Of a DNA stretch of 64,000 nt, positions 31,525 through 44,639 are shown one piece after another; the stretch's first letter is position 1; every line of letters begins with the position of its first letter. Location of the stretch: contig NW_026515544.1 of NCBI RefSeq assembly GCF_014898815.1, positions 1,674,001 through 1,738,000 of the forward strand, given 5' to 3'. A program made the translations under genes and the position numbers. This DNA is from Panonychus citri. Its lineage: Eukaryota; Arthropoda; Arachnida; Trombidiformes; Tetranychidae. Below the pieces are notes generated by a model. The model did not search any database and was not told where the DNA came from. It saw only the letters and a program-made list of their open reading frames with translations.

Positions 31525-33538
31525 TCATTTATATAGAAATGAATTATGAAACTTTCGATAAAGTTCGTGAGACATCATTAGTTTGTCATCTGTAGAACCA
31601 AAGTAAACATCGATTTTACGATTTTGGGAGTGACAATAACTTTTCACTATTTGTCTTTCTGCTAAGTCATTCCGCTCATTTTCGATCAGAAATAATGACA
31701 AACGAGGTAATATAGTTATAATCTGGATCAAATCCCGTGAAGATAGCAAAGCATAACCACCAATACTTAAGTATCGACAGTTTGGAAACTTTTCAATAAC
31801 TTTTAGCATCTTGTCGCGATCCTGTTATAATTTGCAAGAAAGAAGAGAGATCGTAAGTTAGTCTTGATAATTGTTTGTATTTACTAGACTTACCCAAGAA
31901 AAAAGTAGATTCAATCTTTGAACATTCAAGTTTTTGTTGATTTGATGAATTCGTTCTACTCCAACATTATGCACAATTAGAGAAAGGTTTAGTAAATTTG
32001 GACACAAGTTCAAGAATTTTGTAAAACTCGATCCTTTTTTTGAAATATTTTCAAGCTGAAGATGCAAAAGATTTCCAAATATTGGTAATTGGTTTTCGAC
32101 GCGAACAAAATCTAATAAAAAGATAAGCAAAATTCAGTCAAATTTTGGCATCGAGATATTGGAGAACTTACCATTATCAAACTCATCGTTACAAAAAGTA
32201 ACAAGTCGTTCGAGATTCATCAAAAATTGGGTGAATTTCAGAACATGGAGTAAATTTACAGGCTGGAAGTAATTTTCAAGGCAATTTCCAAGAGATTTTA
32301 ATTTCTTAAGATGACCAAAAGTTCTGAGATAACTTGTAACTATTATGTCATTACTAATTCCGAGAAATTCAATATCACTCAGAAATGATGTTATTCTTTT
32401 TTCTTCTCTTTCTAAAATTTTACATTTATGACTCATTTCAAATCGATAATCTAGATAGCTCAAGCCTTTGATTTGATTCGTGTTGGTGAGTAAATGAACT
32501 AATAAAGCGCAAGGACAGTTTTTGGTGAAATTTTCAAGATGGATAATCTAAAATCGAATGAGAATAAATTTTAATTAATATTATATTACATTTTTCACGA
32601 TGAGTTTTCATTGACTTTCGTAAGTTTTCAATTCATTTGGTCAAGTTCTCGACGAGTTTAACAACTAGCCTTTACATTGGGTAAAAAATTAAACTTTTCC
32701 AATTAAATCTTTTTCTAATTATTTTTTAATTCGACAACTAGCATAAATCTTCGATATTTATTCTAGAGATTCGATCAATTTTTGAATATGGTGCTTAAAG
32801 AAAAAAGATGCAAATACCTTGGAGAAGAGATGAAATAAATCATATAAAAAATTTGATCGAATCTCAGAAATTAAAGGTTAAAAAATCATTGAAAATGAAT
32901 TTAAATGAAATTTTTTCATTTTTTACTCAATGTAAAGGCTAATTGACTAAACTCATTGAGGACTTGACCAAATGAATTGAAAACATGGCGAAAGTCACTG
33001 AGAAATGTAACTGAAGAAATTTTGGTCTATAATATCATCAATGAGAAAAGTTTTGTCTTTGTAGAACTTATTTCATACCTTAACGTTAGGAAAAAGCTTA
33101 GAGAGTTTAATTTTCATCAAGAATCTTCTGCTTATTGTGATAATACATCTATGAGTAATTGGAAGATATTGTTCAGCAGAATCACCATTCTGAATTAATG
33201 GAGTAAACAATGAAACTATGGGTCAAATTTGGTAGAAAATCCTCTTTAAAATGTCATTGAAATCGTCAGAAATCAAAATAATACTTACCGTCTAAGTGCG
33301 TGATCTTCTTCAGTCTCTTTTCCACTAATATCTTCCAGCGACGACAAACTGTAATTACATCAATTTATTAGCATTCGAATTTCAATTCAACTTACAGATA
33401 GTGATTAATTCAGATGATCTTTATGCTAGGAAACAATCATTTCCACTTACCTTTCATAAATGTAGCAAATTGTCGCAATTGATAAAACTGATCAAAAATC
33501 AAAAGTAAACAATCATTAGGTAAATCATTGATATTCAT
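31525..33538 (-). CDS. F-box/LRR protein, intact, with a TIR element in intron 3
   Basis: Exons 33451-33538, 33289-33348, 33079-33215, 32172-32547, 31894-32111 and 31525-31821 join in phase to 391 aa. F-box at the N-terminus; exon 2 CRRWKILVEKRLKKITHLDG; LRR-like units FGHLKKLKSLGNCLENYF, FLMNLERLVTFCNDE, FLNLCPNLLNLSLIV, EKFPNCRYLSIGGYA, ILPRLSLFLIE. Intron 3 is about 530 bp instead of about 75 because of an inserted inverted-repeat element (32609-33000). The upstream palindrome is degenerate (CAGTCATTTACTGACC near 33690). Probable SCF adaptor. Confidence 0.86.
32609..33000. mobile_element. MITE-like element with long terminal inverted repeats in an F-box intron
   Basis: About 390 bp. The left end (CATTGACTTTCGTAAG..TTTTCAATTCATTTGGTCAAGT..CCTTTACATTG) and the right end are imperfect inverted repeats of about 90 bp (for example TTTTCAATTCATTTGGTCAAG in both). 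It contains no ORF of note. No clear target duplication was found, so exact ends may be off by a few bases. The sister genes lack it at this intron, which supports insertion. Confidence 0.72.
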
Positions 33539-33784
33539 TGTTGAAAGTCGAATGAAACAATCTAAACAATAAACCACTTGATAAAAATACAGTGAGAACT
33601 TTTCTTAACCATAAATCTGGTGATTTGAAATTCAAAATTTCCTCTGTGAATTTAACCTGTAACAGGTTACCTATTGCACACTAACTAACAGTCATTTACT
33701 GACCATTTGAAGAGTTTATTTTTGCCCGACCGCGTCTTTTAAACTAATGTTTCATCTTCATTCCGTATCGCATTTGTTTGAAAA

Positions 33785-34860
33785 GGACATTAGCCAGGTC
33801 CATTTTTGGATCTTCGATGAAATTAATTTTACTTTTATCGAAAAATCTTTCTTTATCATCATCATGATCACTGATTGATTTTTGATCATTAATTAGATTA
33901 AATAAAACCACTCGAAGTGAATCTCTTTTATCAAGATTTGTGAATATACTTGATAACAATTGAAATGAACAATTTAAAAGTGAACCTTGGGGAAGTTGAT
34001 TAGTCGGTGGTTGAAAGTAGATTAAAGCTAATTGATGACACATGATTGCAGTGAATTCTCTGATTGTTGGATCATTATCCTGAAGTAGATTAGGAATTGA
34101 TCGAAGTTTCCTCATTGAACTTTGTTGGATCAACTGATTCAAAGAGAGTGAAACAAGAATCAAATTAAAGTGACCAGTTGGTCACTGGGAATACGTGAGA
34201 TTGATTAAAGATTAAATCGACTATAAGAGTGTGTTGGTCTTTCGATCAATTCGCTTGAACTTGAATTCGATTCAGTTTTAAATGATTCCAGTAAATCACT
34301 TGTGTGCTCAGTTAAACTGGTAATTAAATTCTTATGAGATCGATCAGTTTCAATCTGTTTCACATGATGACGAACACAATTGTACATGAAAGATATTAAA
34401 CCATCATGATGATTGTAAGGAAGATCCGATTTGTTCAATTGTTTACAGATGAAGGAATCAACTCGATCACCAAGACGTTGATCTTTCATTAGAGCTCGAA
34501 TCACATTCAAACAATGAACTTTCTGCCAATCTTCAGCTGATTGTTTCGAACAAATTTCAACCAACCTGTTGATTACATGACCAAGTAATTTGTTTCGATT
34601 CTCTTTTGATTCAGAAGAAACAATCGCTTGAGTAACAAAAGGTAAACCAGCACTTCGACGGGTAATACACTTTGGTCCACTTGATTCGCTTCCTTGACTT
34701 TCGTTGTCAAGATCGGCAAGAATCTCATCAAGCAGAGATTCGACCACTTTCAAACACGGACAAGGTTTTCTCCAGATACACTTGACCATAGAGAAACCCG
34801 TGTAAGCTTGTTCAAAAGCACCACGATGCTTGAGCTCCTTTAGATGATGAACAAATGTAT
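33785..34860 (-). pseudogene. THADA chimeric pseudogene
   Basis: Two blocks. 33785-34160 carries the C-terminal NQLPQGSLL...IEDP region, joined upstream to LNQLIQ (the LFDSCFTLFESVDPAK region, other frame). 34205-34860 carries MVVKCIWRKPCPCLKVVESLL..MKDQRLGDRVDSF fused in frame to ICKQLNKSDLPYNHHDG..ELIERPTHSYSRF, skipping about 160 codons of the parent, then stops (NL*). The 194-aa open frame is a deletion product; it lacks the N-terminal two thirds. Confidence 0.85.
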
Positions 34861-34861
34861 C

Positions 34862-34985
34862 AAATTGATACTATTAATGGATTAGCGGTAACAATTAATT
34901 GAGCTAAAGTAGAGCAAGAACATGGATTTTTTTGAGCTTTGAAAATTGATTGTCTGCAAACAATGAAAATCAATGAGAAATTTTA
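34862..34985 (-). pseudogene. exon-4 scrap of an F-box gene like that at 13739
   Basis: Matches 14695-14800 (GAGCTAAAGTAGAGCAAGAACATGG..TTTGAGCTTTGAAAATTGAT..) including the acceptor side of intron 3. About 120 bp only. It shows that the 13739-type gene also contributed pieces to the mosaic. Confidence 0.7.
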
Positions 34986-35070
34986 TTTAAATTAGTTCGA
35001 TTTTTTTGATTGTTAGGTTGAATTACAATTATAATTAAATGAAGAGTGAGAAACGTTTAATCTTTAGACT

Positions 35071-36664
35071 TCAGTTCAATATTGTACGTCGAAATGAATT
35101 ATAGAACTTTCGAACCATTTCATCAGACATCAACTCCAGATTCTCATCTGTAGAACCAAAATAAACATCGATTTTACGATTTTGTGAGTGACAATAGTTT
35201 TTCACGACTTGTTGATCTGCTGAATCTCTCCCGGCATATTCGATCAGTAATAATGACAAATGAGGTAATGTTCTAATTATAAGGATCAATTCATGTGAAG
35301 ATAGCGAAGATCTACCCCTAATACTTAAGTATCGACAGTTTGGAAACTTTTCAATAGTTTTGAGTATCTTTTCAAAATTCTGTTATAATTTGAAAAAAAG
35401 AAGTGAAATCGTTAGCTAGTCTTGGTGGTTAAACAAATGATTGTTTGTGGAAATTAAAATCTTACCCAGCAAAAAATAAATAAATCCAATCTTTGTACAT
35501 TAAAATTTCTGTTGATTTGATGCATTAGATCCATTCGATAAGAATTCACAATCAGAAAAAGGTTGAGTACATTTGGACACAAGTTCAAGAATTTTGTGAG
35601 AGTATATGACCCATCACTTGAAGCATCTACAAGCTGAAGATCTAGAAGATTTCCAAATATCGGTAATTGATTTTCGACGTCAAAAAAATCTATTAAAAGA
35701 TGGAAGAGATTTGGTCAAATTTTTATATCGAGATGATGGAAAACTTACCATCAGATTCATGATCACAAAAAGTAACAAGTCGTTCGAGATTCGTCAAAAA
35801 TTGGGCGAATTTCAGAACATGGAGTAAATTTACATACTGTGGATGATTTCCAATAGAAGTTCCAAGAGATTTCAAATTCATAAGATGACCAAAAGTTCTG
35901 AGATAACTTGTAACTATTAGATCATTACCGATTCCTAGAAATTGAATATCACTCAAAAATGATGTTATTCTTTTTTCTTCTCTTTTCAAGATGTTACATT
36001 CGTGGTTCATTTCAAACTGATTATCATTCTTCAATTCCCGCCCAACACTCAAGCCTTTAATTTGATTCGCGTTGGCAAGTAAATGCATTAATGAAGCACA
36101 AGAACAGTTCTTAGTGAGATTTTCAACATGGATTATCTAACATCGAATGAGAACAAATTTTGAATTAATATTATGAATAAAAAAAGTTTTTCAAGACAAA
36201 ACTTTTTTTTACCTTAACATTAGGAAGAAGTTTAGACAGTTCAATTTTCCTCAAGAACTTTTTGCTCATTGTGATGTTACATTTACTAGTTGATGGAAGA
36301 TGATTTGGTTTGTTCGAATGTTTAAGTCGCATTAATTGAGTGACCAATGTAACTATTTAAATTTGATAGAAAGTCTCAACATTGTGTATTCAAATCAACA
36401 GAAATCAATACTTACCATCAAAGTGAGTGATCTTCTTCAGTCTCTTTTCTACTAATATCTTCCAGCGACGACAAACTGTAATTACAGCAATTAATTAGCA
36501 TTCAAATATCAATTGAATTGACAACTTCGATTAAGTTAGATGATCTTTATGATAGAAATCAATCATTTCCACTTACCTTTCATCAATGTAGCAAACTGTC
36601 GCAATAGATAAAACTGATCGAAAATCAAAAGTAAACAATCATCAGGTAAATCATTGATATTCAT
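35071..36664 (-). CDS. F-box/LRR protein, intact six-exon gene
   Basis: Exons 36577-36664, 36416-36475, 36213-36352, 35749-36136, 35466-35689 and 35071-35379 join in phase to 402 aa. F-box MNINDLPDDCLLLIFDQFYL; exon 4 begins IIHVENLTKNCSCASLMHLLANANQIKGLSVG; LRR-like units close to those of 16338 and 22442 (FGHLMNLKSLGTSIG, FLNLCPNVLNLFLIV, EKFPNCRYLSIRGRSS). The C-terminus is four residues longer (FRRTILN). The upstream region has a GC-box-like motif (CACCCGCGATTTTTAAATC) but a diverged palindrome. Probable SCF adaptor. Confidence 0.86.
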
Positions 36665-37019
36665 TGTTGAAAGTTGCATGAAACTATCTAAACAATAATT
36701 AAAAGATTTAACTTTCAAAGTTTCTTTCGAACACCAACTTACTAGTGATGTTCCCGGAACATTGTTCCGATAAGTTATTACAGAGATGCATCAGTTGATT
36801 ACATGGAAAGAGATTCTCTCTACACCCGCGATTTTTAAATCAATAATTTTATTGTAAATTGTAAAGTTACTGCCTTAAGAAAAGATTGAAATTAAAATTC
36901 ATTCCTAGTTCGATAACGTAATGAATTCATCTAAGTTTTTCTAAAACTCAGTTGATTAAATGATCGCATCTATGTTTAATCCTTTTCAAATAAATCCCTT
37001 ATAAAAATGAAGTGACCAA

Positions 37020-38755
37020 ATTTACAGAGGATTTCAAATATTATTAGTTAGCAGATTGTTTAGTGATTTAATTTCACCGGCAATTGAAATGAATGTGTCC
37101 ATTGAAGGAAATCGTAGGAAAAAGTGTTTTGCTGACATGGAGTTTTTCTTGTGATTGTAATCCTTGGAACGATTAACACCAAATATACGAACCATTAGAG
37201 CGCTGAACAGAATTGAAGCCGAATTGGAGACTGAGTAATTTGGATAACCAAAGAAAGAGATTGTCAGTTTGAGACAATCTTCGATGAAGGAATCAACTCG
37301 ATCACCAAGACGTTGATCTTTCATTAGAGCTCGAATCACATTCAAACAATGAACTTTCTGCCAATCTTCAGCTGATTGTTTCGAACAAATTTCAACCAAC
37401 CTGTTGATTACATGGCCAAGTAATTTATTTCGATTCTCTTTTGGTTCAGAAGAAACAATCGCTTGAGTAACAAAAGGTAAACCAGCACTTCGACGGGTAA
37501 TACACTTTGGTCCACTTGATTCGCTTCCTTGACTTTCGTTGTCAAGATCGGCAAGAATCTCATCAAGCAGAGATTCGACCACTTTCAAACACGGACAAGG
37601 TTTTCTCCAAATACACTTGACCACCATAGAGAAACCAGTGTAAGCTTGTTCAAAAGCACCACGATGCTTGAGCTCCTTTAGATGATGAACAAAATAGTTA
37701 AGAACCTTTTCCACGAAACAACAATCAATGATTGTCGATGATGGAGGACATGATTTCAGATCAATCGGACTGTGGTCAAGTTTTTCACAAATTTTTCCAA
37801 GAATTAAAGATGATTCTTTGATTGTTTTCCAACCGAAAATCAGCAACATTTGAGAGGTTATATCAAGACGCTTTTCAGCGACAATTGGACTAGTTGGACA
37901 TTCACGTCCCATTATTTTGTTGACTAATTCATCGTCAAGTGGTTTCAGGTCCATTGGTAAAAATCCTTCAGGTGAATCATTACAAACGATACAACTGACC
38001 ACTTCACTTGCATCGAAACAAATTTTACCAATACGATCAATCAATGAGATCCATTCTGGTTGACGTAAAGTGAAACAATCAAGGTCAAGAGATTCAATTA
38101 ATCCATGGATAGAGGTTAATCTACAATGGATTGGATTATAAACAGCACCATCGATGATTGACTCTTTGGTCTCAAGAATCGCCTTCGCAACCTCATCAGT
38201 TAAGATTCCGAGTAAATCAAGATTAATGTCAGTTGGTGAAAACAATTTTATCGATGAAATCAAGTAGCATGGAAGTGCTTTCGGCGACGATTGAACAATC
38301 CTTTATACTCAACAAGTGTCCAAAAGTCCGAAGTGAAACCAAACACAGAGTGTAAAGACTTTGCCTTAATGAAAGTGCAATTGTTGATTTGAGAAGATTC
38401 CAAATGATATCAATCAATTTAATCAGAGTTGAGTAAAGTCGAGTTTGAACATTGGCAGGCCATTCCTGACGAGAAGCGATTATTTTACAGGTGTCAGCTT
38501 CGAGAAGTTTCAAATCTCTAAGAATATCAGGAGTCTTTGATAGTTCTAAAGTGTCACCAATCAAACTCTAATGAAAAAACAAGAAAAAAACACCAACTTA
38601 ATAGAAAAAAAATCAGACTAATTGTTGAGAAATGACAAAATTACCTCAATCTCATCCAAACGTTTTCTCCATCGTTCCTAAGTTGGCATTTCTTTTGCTT
38701 GCGAGACAGAATAATTTAATAGAATTAAAAGAAATAAATTTCAAATGAACACCGA
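37020..38755 (-). pseudogene. second, shortened THADA copy (pseudogene)
   Basis: Keeps the 5' end (exon 1 about 38643-38690 and most of exon 2, 38229-38567), but codon 4 of exon 1 is TAG (MPT then stop, where the parent has Trp). Exon 2 (LIGDTLELSKTP...LDFIDKIVFTN) is fused out of frame to the NLDLLGILTDEVAKAIL region, removing about 420 codons; a second fusion joins SMDTFIS to IAGEIKSLNNLLTNNI, removing about 560 codons in frame. The remaining open frame of 409 aa spans the most conserved part, including RRSAGLPF. Confidence 0.88.
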
Positions 38756-38927
38756 AAACTGAATTATCTTAAACAGTTCTTTCAATAAAAGAATCAATTA
38801 GATAGAGAATATTCTTGGTATCTTTAATAACAGTTTATCAAAATTCATAAATAGATAATTAAAAATATTGAACAAAAATAAAACTGATCAACTTTATAAA
38901 ATGAAGTGACCAAATTTACAGAGAATT

Positions 38928-41900
38928 TTAAATATGATTAGTTAGCAGATTGTTTAGTGATTTAATTTCACCGGCAATTGAAAAGATTACTTTGGATTGG
39001 TAGTTGTTAATTTCCAATCCATTTTTGATCATCTTTTTGGCTTGATCACAATCAACACAGAGAGACTTTGATTGGATCCATAATTGTATCATGATTAACA
39101 TTTTGTTAACTTCTAAGGTTAAATTAGGATCATTTAATTTCGACAGAAAATGAGAGGTTAACGAATTTAATTTGTTTTGCAAATCGTGAAAATAATCAAC
39201 TAATCCACTTTGTTGTTGTCCACCTGTTGATTGATTGTTTTTCCAGGTAAGAGATGAATGGAAAAAGTTACAATCAACAGAAGAAATTAATTGTTCCAAA
39301 TAAACTTTACCAATTGTAATTAACTGGATTGGATCTTCGATGAAATTAATTTTACTTTTATCGAAAAATCTTTCTTTATCATCATCATGATCACTGATTG
39401 ATTTTTGATCATTAATTAGATTAAATAAAACCACTCGAAGTGAATCTCTTTTATCAAGATTTGTGAATATACTTGATAACAATTGAAATGAACAATTTAA
39501 AAGTGAACCTTGGGGAAGTTGATTAGTCGGTGGTTGAAAGTAGATTAAAGCTAATTGATGACACATGATTGCAGTGAATTCTCTGATTGTTGGATCATTA
39601 TCCTGAAGTAGATTAGGAATTGATCGCCATAGAGAAGCGATTGATGGAAGATAAAACTTTCTCGATCTATTAAATGCTGCAATTTTTATCAATATTGGTA
39701 AAAGTGACCCAACAATAGTGACCGCAATCTTCCTGGACAAATCACTTCGATCGATACTACATATTGATATAACGGCCTCACAATATTTGTTGAGCTTCTC
39801 ATGGTACAACATTCCCGATGATGAATTGATCTGGTGAGACCAAATATCGGATAAGATGAGGTAAAAAAGGGCCAAAGTTTCCTCATTGACCTTTGCAGGA
39901 TCAACTGATTCAAAGAGAGTGAAACAAGAATCAAATAAAAGTGACCAGTTGGTTAATTGGTCACTGGGAATACGAGAGATTGCACAGTGAAGGAGATAAA
40001 ATAGTTGTTGAACATTTCGTTGAGGCTGGAATGATGTTAATGAACCATTTTCGAAGAGACATTTATATTCGGGACATGATGATATAAATTGCAGAACTTT
40101 GATTGGTTCGATCACTTTCGTTTGAGGTTCGACTTCAAATGAAGCTTCAGGAACGTTCAGCTCGAAATCGGACATTATCTCATCGCGAACCGACCCTTCC
40201 AGTGGATCCAATTTCTTTACCAAAGAATCGGACAAGAATTTGAACAAAACTGTTCGAAAGTGTATCATCTCTGTTGGTAGTGTGGGCGAGGAGAGTATAA
40301 AGATCACTTTGTTTCGTATATCGATTGGGGAATAATAAAGGGAAAAGTAGATTAATTTGACGAGAAAATCTTGACAACTAGCAAATTGCACATTCTGTGG
40401 ATTGGATTTGAATTGCGAGAGTAAAATTAAGCAAATTGTGTGTAGATCACAGACCATTTGATCTTCAAAAATTATTAATTGTTCCCTTAATAGGATTTCC
40501 ACCGTCATTATAAATCGACTATAAGAATGTAATGGTCTTTCGATCAATTCGCTTGAACTTGAATTCGACCCTGTTTTAAATGATTCCAGTAAATCACTTG
40601 TGTGCTCAGTTAAACTGGCAATTAAATTCTTATGAGATCGATCAGTTTCAATCTGTTTCACATGATGACGAACACAATTGTACATGAATGATATTAAACC
40701 ATCATGATGATTGTAAGGAAGATCTGATTTGTTCAATTGTTTACAGATGAATTCCATTGATTGAAAGATCAATTTCTCTTCGGCGCTGATCACTTGTGCC
40801 AATGCTTGAGCGGCAAGATCACGAATCTTTGCAACAGGTGATTTGAAACATAGAGACTCAAGAGGTTCCTTGTAGGCTAACAGGAGACAATCGGACTCTT
40901 GAATTGTAGGCCAAAGACGAAGGATAATCAAGATGATTGGTAGCACATGATGACCGTCGATTTGTTGAATATTTGTAGAAATGAATGTGTCCATTGAAGG
41001 AAATCGTAGGAAAAAGTGTTTTGCTGACATGGAGTTTTTCTTGTGATTGTAATCCTTGGAACGATTAACACCAAATATACGAACCATTAGAGCGCTGAAC
41101 AGAATTGAAGCCGAATTGGAGACTGAATAATTTGGATAACCAAAGAAAGAGATTGTCAGTTTGAGACAATCTTCAATGAAGGAATCAACTCGATCACCAA
41201 GACGTTGATCTTTCATTAGAGCTCGAATCACATTCAAACAATGAACTTTCTGCCAATCTTCAGCTGATTGTTTCGAACAAATTTCAACCAACCTGTTGAT
41301 TACATGACCAAGTAATTTGTTTCGATTCTCTTTTGGTTCAGAAGAAACAATCGCTTGAGTAACAAAAGGTAAACCAGCACTTCGACGAGTAATACACTTT
41401 GGTCCACTTGATTCACTTCCTTGACTTTCGTTGTCAAGATCGGCGAGAATCTCATCAAGCAGAGATTCGACCACTTTCAAACACGGACAAGGTTTTCTCC
41501 AGATACACTTGACCACCATAGAGAAACCAGTGTAAGCTTGTTCAAAGGCACCACGATGCTTGAGTTCCTTTAGATGATGAACAAAATAGTTTAGAACCTT
41601 TTCCACGAAACAACAATCAATGATTGTCGATGATGGATGACATGACTTCAGATCAATCGGACTATGGTCAAGTTTTTCGCAAATTTTTCCAAGAATTAAA
41701 GATGATTCTTTGATTGTTTTCCAACCGAAAATCAGCAACATTTGAGAGGTTATATCAAGACGCTTTTCAGCGACGATTGGACTAGATGGACATTCACGTC
41801 CCATCATTTTGTTGACTAATTCATCGTCAAGTGGTTTCAGGTCCATTGGTAAAAATCCTTCAGGTGAATCATTACAAACGATACAACTGACCACTTCACT

Positions 41901-44253
41901 TGCATCGAAACAAATTTTACCAATACGATCAATCAATGAGATCCATTCTGGTTGACGTAAAGTGAAACAATCAAGGTCAAGAGATTCAATTAATCCATGG
42001 ATAGAGGTTAATCTACTATGGATTGGATTATAAACAGCACCATCGATGATTGACTCTTTGGTCTCAAGAATCGCCTTTTCAACCTGATCAGTTAAGATGC
42101 CCAGTAAATCAAGATTAATGTCAATTCGAGCAGGTAAATCATCGAGAGAGACAATTTTGGTTAAACATCGGAACAGGTAAGATGCTGAGATAACATTGAT
42201 CGGATTAATATTGAGCAACATTGTGAAAGCTTTTTCTCGGATTAGCAAAATATCCTCAGGTGTTAATTGGATGACATTCGTTTTGACCAGAGTGACCAGA
42301 ACTGTTATAACTAATTGTTTAGTCTCTTCTAAACTGTCCTCAATTAGACAATTCATCAGGGTGATATAAATTGAACTTGAAAGTTCAAGGGATGAGAAAA
42401 TATTCTTTGGCTCAAATTCATCAATGGATGAGAAATTGTTGATGATCATTTGGATCAATTCGAGGGCCAATGTGCGTCGAGCAAAATAACCATCAATGTA
42501 AAGATTATTGAAACAAATCTCACAAATTCTAATTACGAATGATTTGTAGATTGTAACACAATCTTGTTGACGCGATTCTCTGATTGCAGTTTCCAGGGAG
42601 CACTTTAATCGTTTGAATAGTTTATCCATTAGGACCAGAAATCGTTGACGATTACATGGCTCTTGAATGGTCAGTCCCATGTTGAGTGATTCCTTGATTA
42701 AATCTAATTGCTCAGCGGGAAGTGGAGTTGATAATTTACGAGTCTCGATGATTACACCAAGTGATTGGAGACGAGTTGATTCATCGTAATGATAAATTGA
42801 CTCTCGTAATAATCCTTGAGTATTTAAAGGTTCATTGTATGAAGGTTGATTGTTACAAAGGTGAAGAAGTTTCAATTTAAATTTAAGATTAACTTTAGGA
42901 TCATCAAGAAGACCAAGGCCAACTAGACGATTAATTATGAACGGATCTTTCTTACAGAGTTTCGGTATAATCACATCGATAACTTTGAGACTTGCATTGG
43001 ATGTTGTTTGGGTTAGTTTATCAACGAAAATTTGTAATTTATGTGAACATATTCTGGCGACCAAATCAACGAGATAATTGGGAACATCGTTACGATCTTC
43101 GAGAAATTTAAAACAATAATCAACCAACGAAGGACAGAATATGAATGACTTTTCAACACCTAAAATTTCAACGGCAATACAAATGGCATGGAATAGTGAT
43201 CCTTGATAATCGTCAAGGTAAGAATCGATTCGGGATAACAGGAGACGACCAAGTTCATCTTTACGATAAAGATGATCATATTGTAATAGATTTCGTAGAC
43301 TATCAAAACATAATTGTTTGATTATATCAACAGAAGTTTCCAAGCGATCAGAGATATGATTGTATGTACAGAAAAAGAGTCGATCCTCAACTTCTTGAGG
43401 CAATTTACCGGTGGTTTTGTTCAATGATTGGCAAAGTTGAAGACAATATTTGGCCTTAATGACATTTACTTCGTTATCCGAATGGTGAAGTGGCTCTTGG
43501 GGATGGAGGAAAAATGTCTGATCAAATTCATAGATGAACGATAACAGCTCAGGATCAGGGAACTCACAGATCAAACTATTGATACAAGCAAGTTTTATAC
43601 TCTCAGGAAATTGTTTAGTTTCAATGGTGTTCATTAATTCAGTGTAACTTATGTCAAAAAACTGTAGAAAATAAAAAACGATTGCAATTAGAATTGTGTA
43701 TGAAAGAGACTGAGAAAGAGAGAGATAGTTACCTTCCGTTGAACAGTGACCCATAAATGGACTGCGATGCAAACAAGATCAGAAGAATATAAAATTTTGG
43801 TGAAAACAATTTTATCGATGAAATCAAGTAGCATGGAAGTGCTTTCGGCGGCGATTGAACAATCCTTTATACTCAACAAGTGTCCAAGAGTCCGAAGTGA
43901 AACCAAACACAGAGTGTAAAGACTTTGCCTTAATGAAAGTGCAATTGTTGATTTGAGAAGATTCCAAATGATATCAATCAATTTAATCAGAGTTGAGTAA
44001 AGTCGAGTTTGAACATTGGCAGGCCATTCCTGACGAGAAGCGATTATTTTACAGGTGTCAGCTTCGAGAAGTTTCAAATCTCTAAGAATGTCAGGAGTCT
44101 TTGGTAGTTCTAAAGTGTCACCAATCAAATTCTAATGAAGAAACAAGAAAAAAACAATAACTTAATTGAAAAAAAATCAGACTAATTGTTGAGAAATGAC
44201 AAAATTACCTCAATCTCATCCAAACGTTTTCTCCATCGCTCCCAAGTTGGCAT
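38928..44253 (-). CDS. THADA: THADA / Trm732-like protein, full-length three-exon gene
   Basis: Exons 44209-44253 (MPTWERWRKRLDEIE), 43733-44131 and 38928-43661 join in phase to about 1725 aa, somewhat shorter than vertebrate THADA. The large third exon reads open from 43772, but its first 37 codons lie in intron 2 (acceptor TTCTACAG at 43662). Conserved THADA features lie at about residues 790-1100: KCITRRSAGLPF, VHCLNVIRALMKDQRLGD, SASILFSALMVRIFGVNR and KIRDLAAQALAQVIS, the DUF2428 region; the rest is HEAT-like helical repeats. Yeast Trm732 partners the Trm7 methyltransferase to modify tRNA position 32; animal THADA is linked to energy storage and cold response. This is the only copy without breaks and is the likely source of all fragments in the window. 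Confidence 0.9.
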
Positions 44254-44329
44254 TTCTTTTGCTTGTGAGACAAAATAACTTAATGGAATAAAAAGAAATA
44301 AATTTCAAATGAACAACGAAAACTGAATT
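44254..44329. other. THADA 5' flank
   Basis: Short sequence upstream of the THADA start; also copied upstream of the 37.0-kb pseudogene (38691-38790), so the first copy included the promoter. No motif assigned. Confidence 0.4.
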
Positions 44330-44639
44330 ATCTTGAACAGTTCTTTCAATCAAAGAATCAATTAGATGACAATTTAATTATTCAAATTCCACGTGTTTAC
44401 CACAACCACATGTTCCGTTGAAAGAACAGTAGCTCCATCTGAAGGAAAATTTATGAATCATTTTCTTTTTTAAACTGAACGTCTAGTTCGGTACCATGTA
44501 CATGGTTAAATGCCTAATGCATTTGTCAATTACGACGATAATAAATTTTTTGGTTCGCAATTCAGTTGAATAGAAAAGGCAAATTCTGTTGAATATTTTA
44601 ATCAATTTTCTATCTCATATACAATTGAGCTTATGATTG

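Noticed and set aside
43662..43772. N-terminal extension of the large THADA exon (MHRSPFMGHC...)
   Set aside because: Lies in intron 2: a TTCTACAG acceptor and a GTAACT donor join exon 2 to FFDISYTEL in phase, matching the gene layout.
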